Origin: Rubrivivax benzoatilyticus JA2 = ATCC BAA-35
GTDB taxonomy: Bacteria; Pseudomonadota; Gammaproteobacteria; Burkholderiales; Burkholderiaceae_C
NCBI RefSeq assembly: GCF_000190375.1
Contig: NZ_AEWG01000074.1
Location: 62,001 to 126,000 of the forward strand
Direction: 5' to 3'
Length of the DNA: 64,000 nt
Shown: positions 26,851 to 37,619 of the stretch, piece by piece
Layout: every line of letters begins with the position of its first letter
How positions within the stretch are numbered: the stretch's first letter is position 1
Notes under the pieces: model-generated
Told to the model about the DNA's origin: nothing
The model's database searches: none
Seen by the model: only the letters and a program-made list of their open reading frames with translations
Made by a program: the position numbers and the translations under genes

Positions 26851-28233
26851 ATGTCCACGCAACGCACCACCCGGGAATGGCAGGCCGCCGACGCGGCGCA
26901 CTTCCTGCACCCGTTCACCGACTTCCAGGCGCTGTCGCGCAAGGGAGCGCGCGTCATCGAACGCGCCGAGAACATCTACCTCTGGGACACCGAGGGCCAC
27001 AAGATCCTCGACGCGATGAGCGGGCTGTGGTGCGTCAACGTCGGCTACGGCCAGCAGGCGCTGGTCGACGCCGCGACCGCGCAGCTCAAGCAGCTGCCGT
27101 TCTACAACGCCTTCTTCCAGACCGCGACGCCGCCGGCCATCGAGCTGGCCGAGCTGCTGGCCGAGGTGACGCCGCCGCAGTTCCAGCACGTCTTCTTCAG
27201 CGGCTCGGGCAGCGAAGGCAACGACACCGTGGTGCGCATGGTGCGCCGCTACTGGGACCTGCTCGGCCAGCCCGAGCGCCAGGTCATCATCAGCCGCGAC
27301 AACGCCTATCACGGCTCGACGATGGCTGGCGCCTCGCTGGGCGGCATGAGCGGCATGCACGCCCAGGGCGGGCTGCCGATCCCCGGCATCGTGCACATCG
27401 GCCAGCCCTACTGGCACGAACACGGCAAGGGCCTGTCGCGCGACGAGTTCGGCCTCGTCGCCGCACGCTGGCTCGAAGCCAAGATCCTCGAGCTCGGCCC
27501 CGAGCGAGTCGCCGCCTTCATCGGCGAGCCGATCCAGGGCGCCGGCGGCGTCATCATCCCGCCGGCGACCTACTGGCCCGAAGTCCAGCGCATCTGCGAC
27601 CAGTACGGCATCCTGCTGGTCAGCGACGAGGTCATCTGCGGCTTCGGCCGCACCGGCCGCTGGTTCGGCTGCGAGACCATGGGCACCAGGCCCGACCTGA
27701 TGACCTTCGCCAAGGGCGTGACCAGCGGCTACGTGCCGCTGGGCGGCGTGATGGTCGGCGAGCGCATCGCCAAGGTGCTGATCGAGAAGGGCGGCGAGTT
27801 CAACCACGGCTACACCTACAGCGGCCACCCGGTGGCCTGCGCGGTGGCCCTGGCCAACATCAAGCTGATGCGCGAGCTCAAGCTCGTCGAGCACGTGCGC
27901 GACGACGTCGGCCCGTATCTTGCGAGTCAGTTCGCGACGCTGCGCGACCATCCGCTGGTCGCCGACGCGGAAAGCTGCGGGCTGATGGGGGCGATCCTGC
28001 TGGCCAAAGACAAGGCGACGGGCACGCCCTTCCCCGAGTCCGTGGAGATCGGCATGGTCTGCCGGGGCCACTGCTTCCGCGAAGGCCTGATCATGCGGGC
28101 GGTCGGTGACCGGATGATCATCGCGCCCCCGCTCGTGATCACCCGGCAGCAGATCGACGAGATGATGGGTCTGATCCGTCGTTGCCTGGATCTGACGCTT
28201 GCCGACGCCAAGGCGGGCGGCTGGCTGTCCTAG
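26851..28233 (+). CDS. spuC: Class III aminotransferase, putrescine--pyruvate (SpuC) type
   Basis: A 460-residue PLP enzyme beginning AAHFLHPFTDFQALSRKGAR, the signature of SpuC-like polyamine:pyruvate transaminases. It has catalytic Lys in FAKGVTSGYVPLGGVMVG and NHGYTYSGHPVACAVAL. It converts putrescine directly to 4-aminobutyraldehyde, parallel to the gamma-glutamylated route. It starts 10 bp after puuA with AAGGAAG upstream. Confidence 0.92.
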   Translation: MSTQRTTREWQAADAAHFLHPFTDFQALSRKGARVIERAENIYLWDTEGHKILDAMSGLWCVNVGYGQQALVDAATAQLKQLPFYNAFFQTATPPAIELAELLAEVTPPQFQHVFFSGSGSEGNDTVVRMVRRYWDLLGQPERQVIISRDNAYHGSTMAGASLGGMSGMHAQGGLPIPGIVHIGQPYWHEHGKGLSRDEFGLVAARWLEAKILELGPERVAAFIGEPIQGAGGVIIPPATYWPEVQRICDQYGILLVSDEVICGFGRTGRWFGCETMGTRPDLMTFAKGVTSGYVPLGGVMVGERIAKVLIEKGGEFNHGYTYSGHPVACAVALANIKLMRELKLVEHVRDDVGPYLASQFATLRDHPLVADAESCGLMGAILLAKDKATGTPFPESVEIGMVCRGHCFREGLIMRAVGDRMIIAPPLVITRQQIDEMMGLIRRCLDLTLADAKAGGWLS

Positions 28234-28289
28234 CTGTCTTAGACTCGCGCGCTGTTCACGACAATCCCCACCCCTTCGGAGGTTCCCTC

Positions 28290-29390
28290 ATGAACTTGAA
28301 GTCCGTCCTAGCGATGGCAGGCCTGGCCCTGGCCTGCTCATCCGTGTTCGCCCAGGAAGAAGAAAAGATCCTGAACGTCTACAACTGGTCGGACTACATC
28401 GCCGAGGACACGATCCGCAACTTCGAGAAGGAAACCGGGATCAAGGTCCGGTACGACAACTTCGACAACAACGAGATCGTGCACGCCAAGCTGGTGGCGG
28501 GCAAGACGGGCTACGACATCGTCGTGCCGTCGTCCAACTGGGCCAAGCTGCAGCTCGAAGGCGGCCTGCTGCGCAAGCTGGACAAGGCGCAGATCCCGAA
28601 CCTGAAGAACCTCGACCCGGCGGTGCAGGCGGCGCTGGCCAAGATGGACCCGGGCAACGAGTACATGGTCGACTGGCTGTGGGGCTACACCACGGTCGGC
28701 ATCAACGTCGACAAGGTCAAGGCGGCGCTGGGCTCGATGCCGATGCCCGACAACGCCTGGGACCTGGTCTTCAAGCCCGAGTACATCTCCAAGCTCAAGA
28801 GCTGCGGCGTCAGCTTCCTGGACTCGGCCTCCGAGGTCGTGCCCGCGGCGCTGCACTACCTGGGCAAGCCCTCGTTCAGCAAGACGCCGAGCGACTACGC
28901 CGCGGCCGGCCAGCTGCTGAAGAGCGTGCGGCCGCACATCACGCTGTTCAGCTCGTCGGGCTACATCAACGACATGGCCAACGGCTCGATCTGCCTGGCG
29001 CTGGGCTGGTCGGGTGACATCAACATCGCGCGCCAGCGGGCGATCGACGGCAAGACCGGCCAGAAGATCGAGGCGCTGATCCCGAAGACCGGCGGCCTGC
29101 TGTTCTTCGACGTGATGGTGATCCCGGCGGACGCGCCGCGTCCGGGCAACGCGCACAAGTTCATCAACTACATCCTGCGTCCCGAGGTTCACGCGTCGCT
29201 GACCAACAAGGTCTTCTACGCCAACCCGAACGCCGAGTCGCGCAAGTTCGTCAAGCCCGAAGTGGCCAACAATCCGACGGTCTTCCTGTCGCCCTCGGAC
29301 ATGGCCCGCATGGTTTCGCCGGACTCGCTGAACAACGACCTGCGCCGGCTGATGACCCGGACCTTCACCTCGTTCAAGACGGGGATGTAG
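28290..29390 (+). CDS. potF: Putrescine ABC transporter periplasmic binding protein
   Basis: The protein has 366 residues with a signal peptide (AMAGLALACSSVFAQEEE, cleaved about residue 22). The PotD/PotF fold follows (LNVYNWSDYIAEDTIRNFEK), with YDIVVPSSNW, MVDWLWGYTTVGIN and LALGWSGDINIAR. YNWSDYI contains aromatic residues used for polyamine binding in PotF/SpuD. The ATG at 28290 follows GGAGG. It is the first gene of the importer; a hairpin-rich spacer separates it from the ATPase. Confidence 0.93.
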   Translation: MNLKSVLAMAGLALACSSVFAQEEEKILNVYNWSDYIAEDTIRNFEKETGIKVRYDNFDNNEIVHAKLVAGKTGYDIVVPSSNWAKLQLEGGLLRKLDKAQIPNLKNLDPAVQAALAKMDPGNEYMVDWLWGYTTVGINVDKVKAALGSMPMPDNAWDLVFKPEYISKLKSCGVSFLDSASEVVPAALHYLGKPSFSKTPSDYAAAGQLLKSVRPHITLFSSSGYINDMANGSICLALGWSGDINIARQRAIDGKTGQKIEALIPKTGGLLFFDVMVIPADAPRPGNAHKFINYILRPEVHASLTNKVFYANPNAESRKFVKPEVANNPTVFLSPSDMARMVSPDSLNNDLRRLMTRTFTSFKTGM

Positions 29391-29413
29391 CCCCCGGGAT
29401 CTGAGCCCCCCGT

Positions 29414-29480
29414 AGCGCCTGCGGCGCTCCCCCCCGAGGGGGGCGCCGCCAGCGGACCGGCGGAGCCGGTCCGCGGCGGC
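29414..29480. repeat. Three-hairpin REP-like element between potF and potG
   Basis: There are three successive inverted repeats. AGCGCC/GGCGCT lies at 29414-29428, CCCCCC/GGGGGG at 29430-29443, and CGGACCGGC/GCCGGTCCG at 29453-29473 with outer GCCGCC/GGCGGC pairing to 29480. They begin 23 bp after the potF stop. Such elements after a binding-protein gene often stabilise its mRNA relative to the downstream permease genes. Confidence 0.6.
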
Positions 29481-29543
29481 AGCTTGACTCGCTTTCCGCT
29501 CGTTCTTTTTCCTTCTTCAGATAGACACAGGCCCGCCGCTGAG

Positions 29544-30643
<1,100 letters not shown>

Positions 30644-30647
<4 letters not shown>

Positions 30648-31576
30648 GCGCGGCCGTGCAACGTCTGAAGTCCTGGTTCAACGGCCGGCAGCTCGTCATC
30701 GCGCTGCCGTACGCGTTCCTGCTGCTGTTCTTCCTGTTCCCGTTCCTGATCGTCGGCAAGATCAGCGTCTCCGAGATGGAGACGGTCGCGTTCAAGGACG
30801 TGATCAGCTTCGCCGACGGCGTCTTCCAGCTGACGCTGAAGTTCGGCAACTACCTCTACATCGCCGAGGACAGCCTCTACTTCCGCACCTACCTGAGCAG
30901 CGTGCAGTACGCGGCGACGACGACGCTGCTGTGCCTGGCCATCGGCTACCCGTTCGCCTACTTCATGGCACGCGCGCGCAGCACGGTGCAGCCGGCGCTG
31001 CTGATGCTGGTGATGCTGCCGTTCTGGACCTCGTTCCTGCTGCGCGTCTACGCCTGGAAGGGTCTGCTGAGCGACGGCGGCGTCGTCGCCCAGTTCGTCG
31101 TCGGCATCGGCCTGGACCAGTTGCTGGCCGCCATCGGCCTGATCCCGGCGCCGGGCAAGCTGATGAACACGCCGTTCTCGCTGATCCTCGGCATGGTCTA
31201 CACCTACCTGCCGTTCATGATCCTGCCGCTGTACGCCAACCTGTCCAAGATGGACCTGCGGCTGCTGGAGGCGGCGGCCGACCTCGGCGCCTCGCCCTGG
31301 GTGGCCTTCTGGAAGATCACCGTGCCGCTGTCCAAGGCCGGGATCATCGCCGGCTCGATGCTGGTGTTCATCCCCTGCGTCGGCGAGTACGTGATCCCCG
31401 AACTGCTCGGCGGCCCCGAGACGCTGATGATCGGCCGCGTCATCTGGGACGAGTTCTTCTCCAACAACGACTGGCCGATGGCCTCGAGCGTCGCGGTCAT
31501 CATGATCCTGCTGATCATCGTGCCGCTGGCGATCTTCAACAAATACCAGGCCGAAGCCCAGGAGGCACAGCGATGA
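30644..31576 (+). CDS. potH: Putrescine ABC transporter permease PotH
   Basis: A 310-residue inner-membrane permease with six predicted helices. The EAA loop that contacts the ATPase reads LRLLEAAADLGASPWVAFWK. The GTG start overlaps the potG stop, and the potI ATG overlaps its own stop (ATGA), so the three are coupled. RVYAWKGLLSDGGVV is typical of PotB/PotH-type permeases. Confidence 0.94.
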
Positions 31577-32412
31577 AGCCTTCGCGTTTCAACCTGTGGT
31601 TCGGGCGCGCCTGGCTGGCGGCGGGCTACACCTTCCTGTTCGTGCCCATCGTCGCGCTGGTCGTCTACTCGTTCAACGACTCGCCGCTGCCCAACGTCTG
31701 GCGCGGCTTCACGCTGCGCTGGTACCAGTCGCTGATCCACGACACCGAGATCATCTCGGGGCTGTGGCTGAGCCTCAAGGTCGCCTTCCTGACGGCCTGT
31801 GGCTCGGTCGTGCTGGGCACCTTGGCGGCCTTCGTGCTCGTCAAGTACAAGCGCTTCTTCGGCCGCACCGTGTTCTCCGGCATGGTCAACGCGCCGCTGG
31901 TGATGCCCGAGGTCGTCGTCGGCCTGTCGCTGCTGCTGATGCTGGTCAGCGTGCAGCGTGCGCTGGGCTTCCCCGAACGCGGCCTGACGACGATCTGGAT
32001 CGGCCACCTGCTGCTCGGCATGGCCTACGCGACGGTGGTCGTGCAGTCGCGGCTGCACGACCTGAACCCGCGGCTGGAGGAGGCGGCGATGGACCTCGGC
32101 GCCCGCCCGGCCCAGGTCTTCTGGCTGGTGACGCTGCCGATGATCGGCCAGTCGCTGGTCTCGGCCTGGCTGCTGACCTTCACGATCTCGCTGGACGACG
32201 TCGTGCTGTCGAACTTCCTGTCCGGCCCCGGGGCGACGACGATGCCGCTGGTCATCTTCTCGCGTGCCCGCCTGGGGCTGAACCCGAGCGTCAACGCCGT
32301 CGCCGCGATCACCGTCGCCGTCGTCGCGATCGGCGTGATCGTCGCCAGCTACGTCATTGCCCGTCGCGAGCGCCAGCGTCTGCTGGACCTGGCCGCCGCG
32401 TCCCGCGCCTGA
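31573..32412 (+). CDS. potI: Putrescine ABC transporter permease PotI
   Basis: A 279-residue permease of the PotC/PotI type with six predicted helices. It has VYSFNDSPLPNVWRGFTLRW, the EAA loop RLEEAAMDLGARPAQVFWLV and FTISLDDVVLSNFLSGPG. It completes the PotFGHI importer. Confidence 0.94.
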   Translation: MKPSRFNLWFGRAWLAAGYTFLFVPIVALVVYSFNDSPLPNVWRGFTLRWYQSLIHDTEIISGLWLSLKVAFLTACGSVVLGTLAAFVLVKYKRFFGRTVFSGMVNAPLVMPEVVVGLSLLLMLVSVQRALGFPERGLTTIWIGHLLLGMAYATVVVQSRLHDLNPRLEEAAMDLGARPAQVFWLVTLPMIGQSLVSAWLLTFTISLDDVVLSNFLSGPGATTMPLVIFSRARLGLNPSVNAVAAITVAVVAIGVIVASYVIARRERQRLLDLAAASRA

Positions 32413-32453
32413 GCATCGAACCGGATCCGAAGACCACCCGAGGAGGAATCCTG

Positions 32454-33827
32454 ATGAAGCCCGTCCGCCTGACCGCCCTCGTCATCGCGATCGGGGCCGC
32501 CTTCCCCGCGGCCGCCCAGAGCAACGAGGAACTGCTGAAGGAACTGCGTGCGCTGCGCGACCGCGTCGGCGAACTCGAGAAGAAGCTCGCCGCGCAGCCC
32601 GCGGCCGCGCCGCAGCCCGGCCAGTGGGGCATGACGCCCGAGCAGGCGCAGGAGCTGGCGCGCATCGGCACCAAGGCCGAGGCGCTGCAGGACGACCTCG
32701 AGATGCAGGGCTTCAAGGGCCTGAAGATCAGTGGCCAGATCGACCCGACCTGGATCTACAACCGCCGCGCCGACAACGCCTCCTTCGTGCTGCTCAACGG
32801 CGAGGATGGCCGCTACACCTACGACAACTCGTACTTCGGCATGGCCGTGCTCGATTTCCTGAAGGAGACCGAGGGCGGCACGATCTGGCACCTGACGCTG
32901 GCGCCCGAACGCGGCACCGGCGCGCTGACCAACGGCGGCTCGATCGTGCACGAGGCCTCGGTGTCGATCCCGTTGGGCGACCTGCAGAACCGCCTCTGGG
33001 TGGGCCAGATCCCCGACTGGACCGGCTACGAGATGACGCTGCCCGACGGCAACAAGCTCGTCACCCACAACCTGCTGTTCGACTTCATGGCGCCGACGTC
33101 GTACACCGGCGCGGTCTACGAGCTGACCAGCGGCAAGTGGGTGGCCAAGGTCGGCCTGGCCAACTTCAACACGCCGCGCCAGGGCCGGGGCCAGAAGTCG
33201 CCGTCGCTGATCTACCGCGTCGACTACTCGAAGGGCGAGTTCAGCGGCTTCGGCTTCACCGGCCTGCACGGCAAGACCGTCAACTACGCCGCCGACGGCA
33301 CCGACGCCGAAGGCGAGCGCACCCAGGTCCACCTGCTCGAAGCCGACGCCTACTACACGCGGGGCGACCTCTCGCTGTTCGGCCAGATCAGCTACGGCCA
33401 GCAGAAGAAGGCCGCGATCTACCAGGAGGACGGCCCGCGCGACGCACGCTGGTGGGGCCTGTCGACGACCGCGGCCTACAAGATCACGCCGCGTCTGGAA
33501 GGCGTGGTGCGCGCCGACTACATCCACAACCGCAAGAACGGCGGCGGCCTGCTCGGCTACAGCTTCGACGACGGTGCCAACGGCATCGGCCGGGCGCTCA
33601 GCGGCTACGACGAAGACGGCAATCCGATCGTCGTCGGCGATCCGTCCAAGGGCGCCAACCGCTACGCGCTGACGGTCGGCGGCAACTACCTCTACGACGA
33701 GAACACGATCTTCAAGCTCGAGTACCGCTACGACGGTGCCTCGCTGGCCGTGTTCGAGGACGTGAAGGACGGCAGCTACCGCAAGAACAACCACCTGCTC
33801 GGCGCCTCGGTGGTCGTCAAGTTCTGA
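32454..33827 (+). CDS. DUF3138 outer-membrane porin-like protein
   Basis: A 457-residue exported protein. It has a signal peptide (ALVIAIGAAFPAAAQ), a short coiled coil (NEELLKELRALRDRVGELEK) and then a long region of alternating amphipathic strands ending in VVVKF, with C-terminal Phe as for outer-membrane barrels. It matches the DUF3138 family of beta-proteobacteria, whose substrate is unknown. It lies between potI and puuC with 40-55 bp gaps, which suggests an outer-membrane channel for polyamines or related compounds. Confidence 0.82.
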   Translation: MKPVRLTALVIAIGAAFPAAAQSNEELLKELRALRDRVGELEKKLAAQPAAAPQPGQWGMTPEQAQELARIGTKAEALQDDLEMQGFKGLKISGQIDPTWIYNRRADNASFVLLNGEDGRYTYDNSYFGMAVLDFLKETEGGTIWHLTLAPERGTGALTNGGSIVHEASVSIPLGDLQNRLWVGQIPDWTGYEMTLPDGNKLVTHNLLFDFMAPTSYTGAVYELTSGKWVAKVGLANFNTPRQGRGQKSPSLIYRVDYSKGEFSGFGFTGLHGKTVNYAADGTDAEGERTQVHLLEADAYYTRGDLSLFGQISYGQQKKAAIYQEDGPRDARWWGLSTTAAYKITPRLEGVVRADYIHNRKNGGGLLGYSFDDGANGIGRALSGYDEDGNPIVVGDPSKGANRYALTVGGNYLYDENTIFKLEYRYDGASLAVFEDVKDGSYRKNNHLLGASVVVKF

Positions 33828-33882
33828 CGCCGCGCCCCCCGGCGGGCCGGCACGGCCCGTGCCGAGCCCTCCAGGAGACGCG

Positions 33883-35379
33883 ATGACTTCCTCTACCCCG
33901 AACTGGCACGAACGTGCCGCGGCGCTGGCCTTCGACGGCCGCGCGCTGATCGACGGCCAGCGCATTGCCGGAGCCTCCGGCGAGACCTTCGAGAAACGCT
34001 CGCCGATCGACGGCCGCCGCCTCGGCGACGTGGTGCGCGGCCGCGCCGAGGACGTGGACCGCGCGGTGGCTGCGGCCCGCGCCGCCTTCGACGACCGCCG
34101 CTGGGCCGGCAAGGCCCCGGCGGTGCGCAAGAAGATCCTGCAGCGTTTCGCCGACGCCATCCTCGCCGCCAAGGACGAGCTGGCCCTGCTCGAGACGCTG
34201 GACATGGGCAAGCCGATCCGCTGGTCGCTGGCGGTCGACGTGCCGGCGACGGCACGCTGCATCGCCTGGTACGCCGAGGCGGTGGACAAGGTCTACGACG
34301 AGATCGCGCCGACCGCCGACAACGCGCTGGCGCTGATCACGCGCGAGCCGATGGGCGTCGTCGGCGCCATCGTGCCCTGGAACTACCCGATGATCATGGC
34401 CGCCTGGAAACTCGGGCCGGCGCTGGCGGCGGGCAACTCGGTGGTGCTGAAGCCCAGCGAGAAGAGCCCGTTCACCGCGCTGCGGCTGGCCGAGATCGCC
34501 ATCGAGGCCGGGCTGCCGCCGGGTGTCTTCAACGTCGTGCCGGGTTACGGCGGTGAAGCCGGCGAGGCGCTGGCGCTGCACCCCGACGTCGACGCGATCG
34601 GCTTCACCGGCAGCACGCGCATCGGCCGGCGCATGCTGGAGTACGCGGGCCGCTCCAACCTGAAGCGCGTCTACAACGAGCTGGGCGGCAAGTCGGCATT
34701 CCTCGTCTTCCCCGACGCCGACCTGGGCCGCGCCGCCGAGACGGTGGCCGACAGCATCTTCTTCAACCAGGGCGAGAGCTGCAACGCACCGTCGCGCCTG
34801 CTGGTGCACGACAGCATCGCCGACGAGTTCGCCGCACGCGTGGCGGCGCTGGCGCCCAGGTTCACGCCGGCCGACCCGCTGGAGCCCTCGACCGTGATGG
34901 GCGCGCTGGTCGACGAGCAGCAGATGGCCACGGTGCTCGGCTACATCGACGCCGGCCTGGCCGAAGGTGCGAGCTGCCTGGCCGGCGGCCGGCGCGCGCG
35001 CGCCGACAGCGGCGGCTTCTACGTCGAGCCGACGGTCTTCGCCGGCGTGACGAACACGATGCGCATCGCCCGCGAGGAGATCTTCGGCCCGGTGCTGTCG
35101 GTGCTGCGTTTCGCCGACGAGGCCGAGGCGGTGGCGATGGCCAACGCCAGCGCCTACGGCCTGCAGGCCAGCGTCTGGAGCGACAACGTGCACCGCGCGC
35201 ACCGCGTCGCGCGTGCGCTGCGCGCCGGCACCGTGCACGTCAACCAGTACGACGAGGACGACATCACCGTCCCGTTCGGGGGCTACAAGCAGAGCGGCAA
35301 CGGCCGCGACAAGAGCCTGCACGCCTTCGACAAGTACACCGAGTTGAAGACCACCTGGCTGCGCATCAACCCGGCATGA
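33883..35379 (+). CDS. puuC: Aldehyde dehydrogenase, gamma-glutamyl-aminobutyraldehyde (PuuC) type
   Basis: A 498-residue NAD(P)-dependent aldehyde dehydrogenase with PWNYPMIMAAWKLGPALAAG, cofactor loop GFTGSTRIGR, catalytic Glu in NELGGKSAFLVF and Cys in NQGESCNAPSRLLV, and EIFGPVLSVLRF. In this context it oxidises the aldehyde made by PuuB or SpuC. The stop overlaps the next ATG (ATGA). Confidence 0.93.
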   Translation: MTSSTPNWHERAAALAFDGRALIDGQRIAGASGETFEKRSPIDGRRLGDVVRGRAEDVDRAVAAARAAFDDRRWAGKAPAVRKKILQRFADAILAAKDELALLETLDMGKPIRWSLAVDVPATARCIAWYAEAVDKVYDEIAPTADNALALITREPMGVVGAIVPWNYPMIMAAWKLGPALAAGNSVVLKPSEKSPFTALRLAEIAIEAGLPPGVFNVVPGYGGEAGEALALHPDVDAIGFTGSTRIGRRMLEYAGRSNLKRVYNELGGKSAFLVFPDADLGRAAETVADSIFFNQGESCNAPSRLLVHDSIADEFAARVAALAPRFTPADPLEPSTVMGALVDEQQMATVLGYIDAGLAEGASCLAGGRRARADSGGFYVEPTVFAGVTNTMRIAREEIFGPVLSVLRFADEAEAVAMANASAYGLQASVWSDNVHRAHRVARALRAGTVHVNQYDEDDITVPFGGYKQSGNGRDKSLHAFDKYTELKTTWLRINPA

Positions 35380-36671
35380 AGCCGCTGCGCGAGCGGCTCG
35401 AAGCCGCCGGCGTGCACACGCTGCTGGTCCAGTTCACCGACGTGCACGGCGTCGCCAAGGGCAAGCTCGTGCCGCTGGCGCACCTGGACGAGGTGCTCGC
35501 CACCGGCGCCGGTTTCGCCGGGCCGTCGATCTGGGGCACGGCGCTGCCGCGCTGCGGCCCGCGCTCCGAGTACTACGCCCGCGGCGACGCCGCGACCGCC
35601 CTGCCCTTGCCGTGGTGGCCGGGGGTCGCGCGCCTGGTCGGCGACGGTTTCGTGGCCGGCGAACCCTTCGACGCCTGTCCGCGCCAGGTGCTGCGCCGCG
35701 CGCGCGAGCGCCTGGCCGCGCACGGGCTCGCGATGCAGACCGGCATCGAGCCCGAGTTCTTCCTGCTCAAGCGCGACGAGGCCGGCCGCTGGCTGCCGGC
35801 CGACGACGCCGACCGCCTGGACAAACCGTCGTACGACCTGAAGTCGCTGCCGCGCCAGCATGGGTTTCTGCACGCGCTGTCTTCCGCGCTGGCCGACGCC
35901 GAGCTGGACGTGCTGCAGATCGACCACGAGGACGCCCACGGCCAGTACGAGGTCAACTTCGCGCACGACGAGGCGCTGGCGAGCTGCGACCACCTGATGC
36001 TGTTCAAGCTGGCCGCGCATGCACTGGCCGAGGAGCGTGGGCTCGTCTTCTCGATGATGCCCAAACCCTTCGCCGACCAGCCGGGCAGCGGGCTGCACTT
36101 CCACGTCTCGCTGTGGCGCGGCGCCGAACCGGCGGCCGAGCTGCTGCCGGCCTTCGTCGCCGGTGTGCTGGCCCATGCACCGGCGCTGGCCGCGCTCGCC
36201 GCGCCGACCGTCAACTCGTACAAGCGGCTGACGGTCGGCGAATCGCTGTCGGGCACGACCTGGGCGCCGGCCTGCATCGCCCACGGGCCGAACAACCGCA
36301 CCGCGCTCGTGCGCACCCTGCCCGGCCGCTTCGAGTGGCGGCTGCCCGACGCCAGCGCCAACCCATACCTGGCCACCGCAGGGCTGATCGCCGCCGGGCT
36401 CGACGGCCTCGAACGCGGCCTGGTGCCGCCGCCGGCCGTCGACGACGACCTGTTCGCACTCGACCTGGCGACGATCCGCGCGCGTGGCATCGGCCTGCTG
36501 CCGCAGTCGCTGGCCGAGGCGCTGGACGCGCTGGCCGCCGACCCGGTGGTGCTGGGCGCGCTCGGGCCCACGCTGGGCCCGGAGTTCCTGCGCCTCAAAC
36601 GCGCCGAGTGGACCGCGTACACGCGCCACGTCAGCGGCTGGGAGCTGGAGCGCTACGCCGCGGCTTTTTGA
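35376..36671 (+). CDS. Second glutamine-synthetase-family ligase (GlnT/PuuA-like)
   Basis: A 431-residue glutamine-synthetase-fold protein distinct from puuA in this window. It has VQFTDVHGVAKGKLVPL, EPEFFLLKRDE, HEDAHGQYEVNFAHDEAL, GSGLHFHVSLW and GPNNRTALVRT. It resembles type III/GlnT-like enzymes, some of which gamma-glutamylate amines. It is coupled to puuC by a four-base overlap, so a second gamma-glutamyl-polyamine synthetase is likely; this is not proven. Confidence 0.85.
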   Translation: MKPLRERLEAAGVHTLLVQFTDVHGVAKGKLVPLAHLDEVLATGAGFAGPSIWGTALPRCGPRSEYYARGDAATALPLPWWPGVARLVGDGFVAGEPFDACPRQVLRRARERLAAHGLAMQTGIEPEFFLLKRDEAGRWLPADDADRLDKPSYDLKSLPRQHGFLHALSSALADAELDVLQIDHEDAHGQYEVNFAHDEALASCDHLMLFKLAAHALAEERGLVFSMMPKPFADQPGSGLHFHVSLWRGAEPAAELLPAFVAGVLAHAPALAALAAPTVNSYKRLTVGESLSGTTWAPACIAHGPNNRTALVRTLPGRFEWRLPDASANPYLATAGLIAAGLDGLERGLVPPPAVDDDLFALDLATIRARGIGLLPQSLAEALDALAADPVVLGALGPTLGPEFLRLKRAEWTAYTRHVSGWELERYAAAF

Positions 36672-37591
36672 TGACCTCGCCTCGTGTTCCGCTGCTGGCC
36701 TATGCCTGCCTGGCCTCCGGCATGGCGCTGGTCGGCTGCTATGTCGGCCTGTCGCGGCTGCTCGTCGCGGCGCTGCCCGTCTTTCTGCTCGCCTGGCTGA
36801 GGTTCGGCATCGCCGCGGTGGCGATGGCGCACTGGGTCAAGCGCCCGGCCGACGAAGCGCCCTTGTCGGCGCACGACCGCAAGCTGCTGTTCTGGGAGAG
36901 TTTTCTCGGCAACTTCCTGTTCAGCATCTGCATGCTGTTCGGCGTCAAGGCGACCTCGGCGCTGGCCGCCGGTGTCGTGATGGCGGCAATCCCCGCCGCG
37001 GTGGCGATCCTGTCGCGGATCTTCCTCGGCGAACGCATCTCGCGGCGGGTGATGGCGGCCATCGTGCTGGCCGTGGCCGGCATCGCGCTGTTGGCGCTGG
37101 CCAAGGCGCCGGCCGGCAGCGCCGAGGCCGAGGCCCCTTGGTGGGGCTACGCGCTGCTGCTGGGCGCCGTGGTCTGCGAGGCGAGCTACGTCGTCATCGG
37201 CAAACGCCTCACCGGCAACGTCTCGCCCAAGCGCATCAGCGCGCTGATCAACCTCTGGGGGCTGGCGCTGGTCACGCCGTTCGGCGTCTGGCAGGCGCTC
37301 AGTTTCGACTTCGGCGCCGTCGCGCCGTCGACCTGGGCGCTGCTGGTGTTCTACGCCATCGCCGCCAGCATGGTGACGGTCTGGCTGTGGATGGCCGGGC
37401 TGCGCCACGTGCCGGCGTCGCAGGCGGGGGTGTTCACCGTGATGCTGCCGGTTGCCGCCGCGCTGGTCGGCGTCGTCTTCCTCGGCGAGCACTTCGGCGC
37501 CGGCCATGCCTGGGCATTTGCGCTGGCGCTGGGCGGGCTGTTGCTCGCCACCTGGCCGGCGCGGCAGGGGGCAGCGGCGGGTCAGCGGTAG
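36671..37591 (+). CDS. EamA/DMT-family transporter
   Basis: A 306-residue membrane protein with ten predicted helices in two EamA repeats (VFLLAWLRFGIAAVAMAHWV, and IFLGERISRRVMAAIVLAVA in the first half). Such proteins commonly export amino acids or other small metabolites. It begins at the last base of the preceding glutamine-synthetase-family gene's stop. Its own stop falls inside a 13-bp tandem repeat (37581-37619), so the C-terminal residues GQR are repeat-encoded. Confidence 0.9.
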   Translation: MTSPRVPLLAYACLASGMALVGCYVGLSRLLVAALPVFLLAWLRFGIAAVAMAHWVKRPADEAPLSAHDRKLLFWESFLGNFLFSICMLFGVKATSALAAGVVMAAIPAAVAILSRIFLGERISRRVMAAIVLAVAGIALLALAKAPAGSAEAEAPWWGYALLLGAVVCEASYVVIGKRLTGNVSPKRISALINLWGLALVTPFGVWQALSFDFGAVAPSTWALLVFYAIAASMVTVWLWMAGLRHVPASQAGVFTVMLPVAAALVGVVFLGEHFGAGHAWAFALALGGLLLATWPARQGAAAGQR

Positions 37592-37619
37592 GGGTCAGCG
37601 GTAGGGGTCAGCGGTAGGG
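37581..37619. repeat. Three 13-bp tandem repeats spanning the EamA stop codon
   Basis: GTCAGCGGTAGGG-type units start at 37581, 37594 and 37607 with a period of 13 bp. A fourth copy diverges at 37620 into a palindrome. The first TAG in the array is the transporter stop; each unit repeats a TAG. Confidence 0.8.

Noticed and set aside
24237-26975. 900-codon minus-strand open frame across puuB, puuD and puuA
   Set aside because: Shadow of three well-supported plus-strand enzymes; no domain seen.
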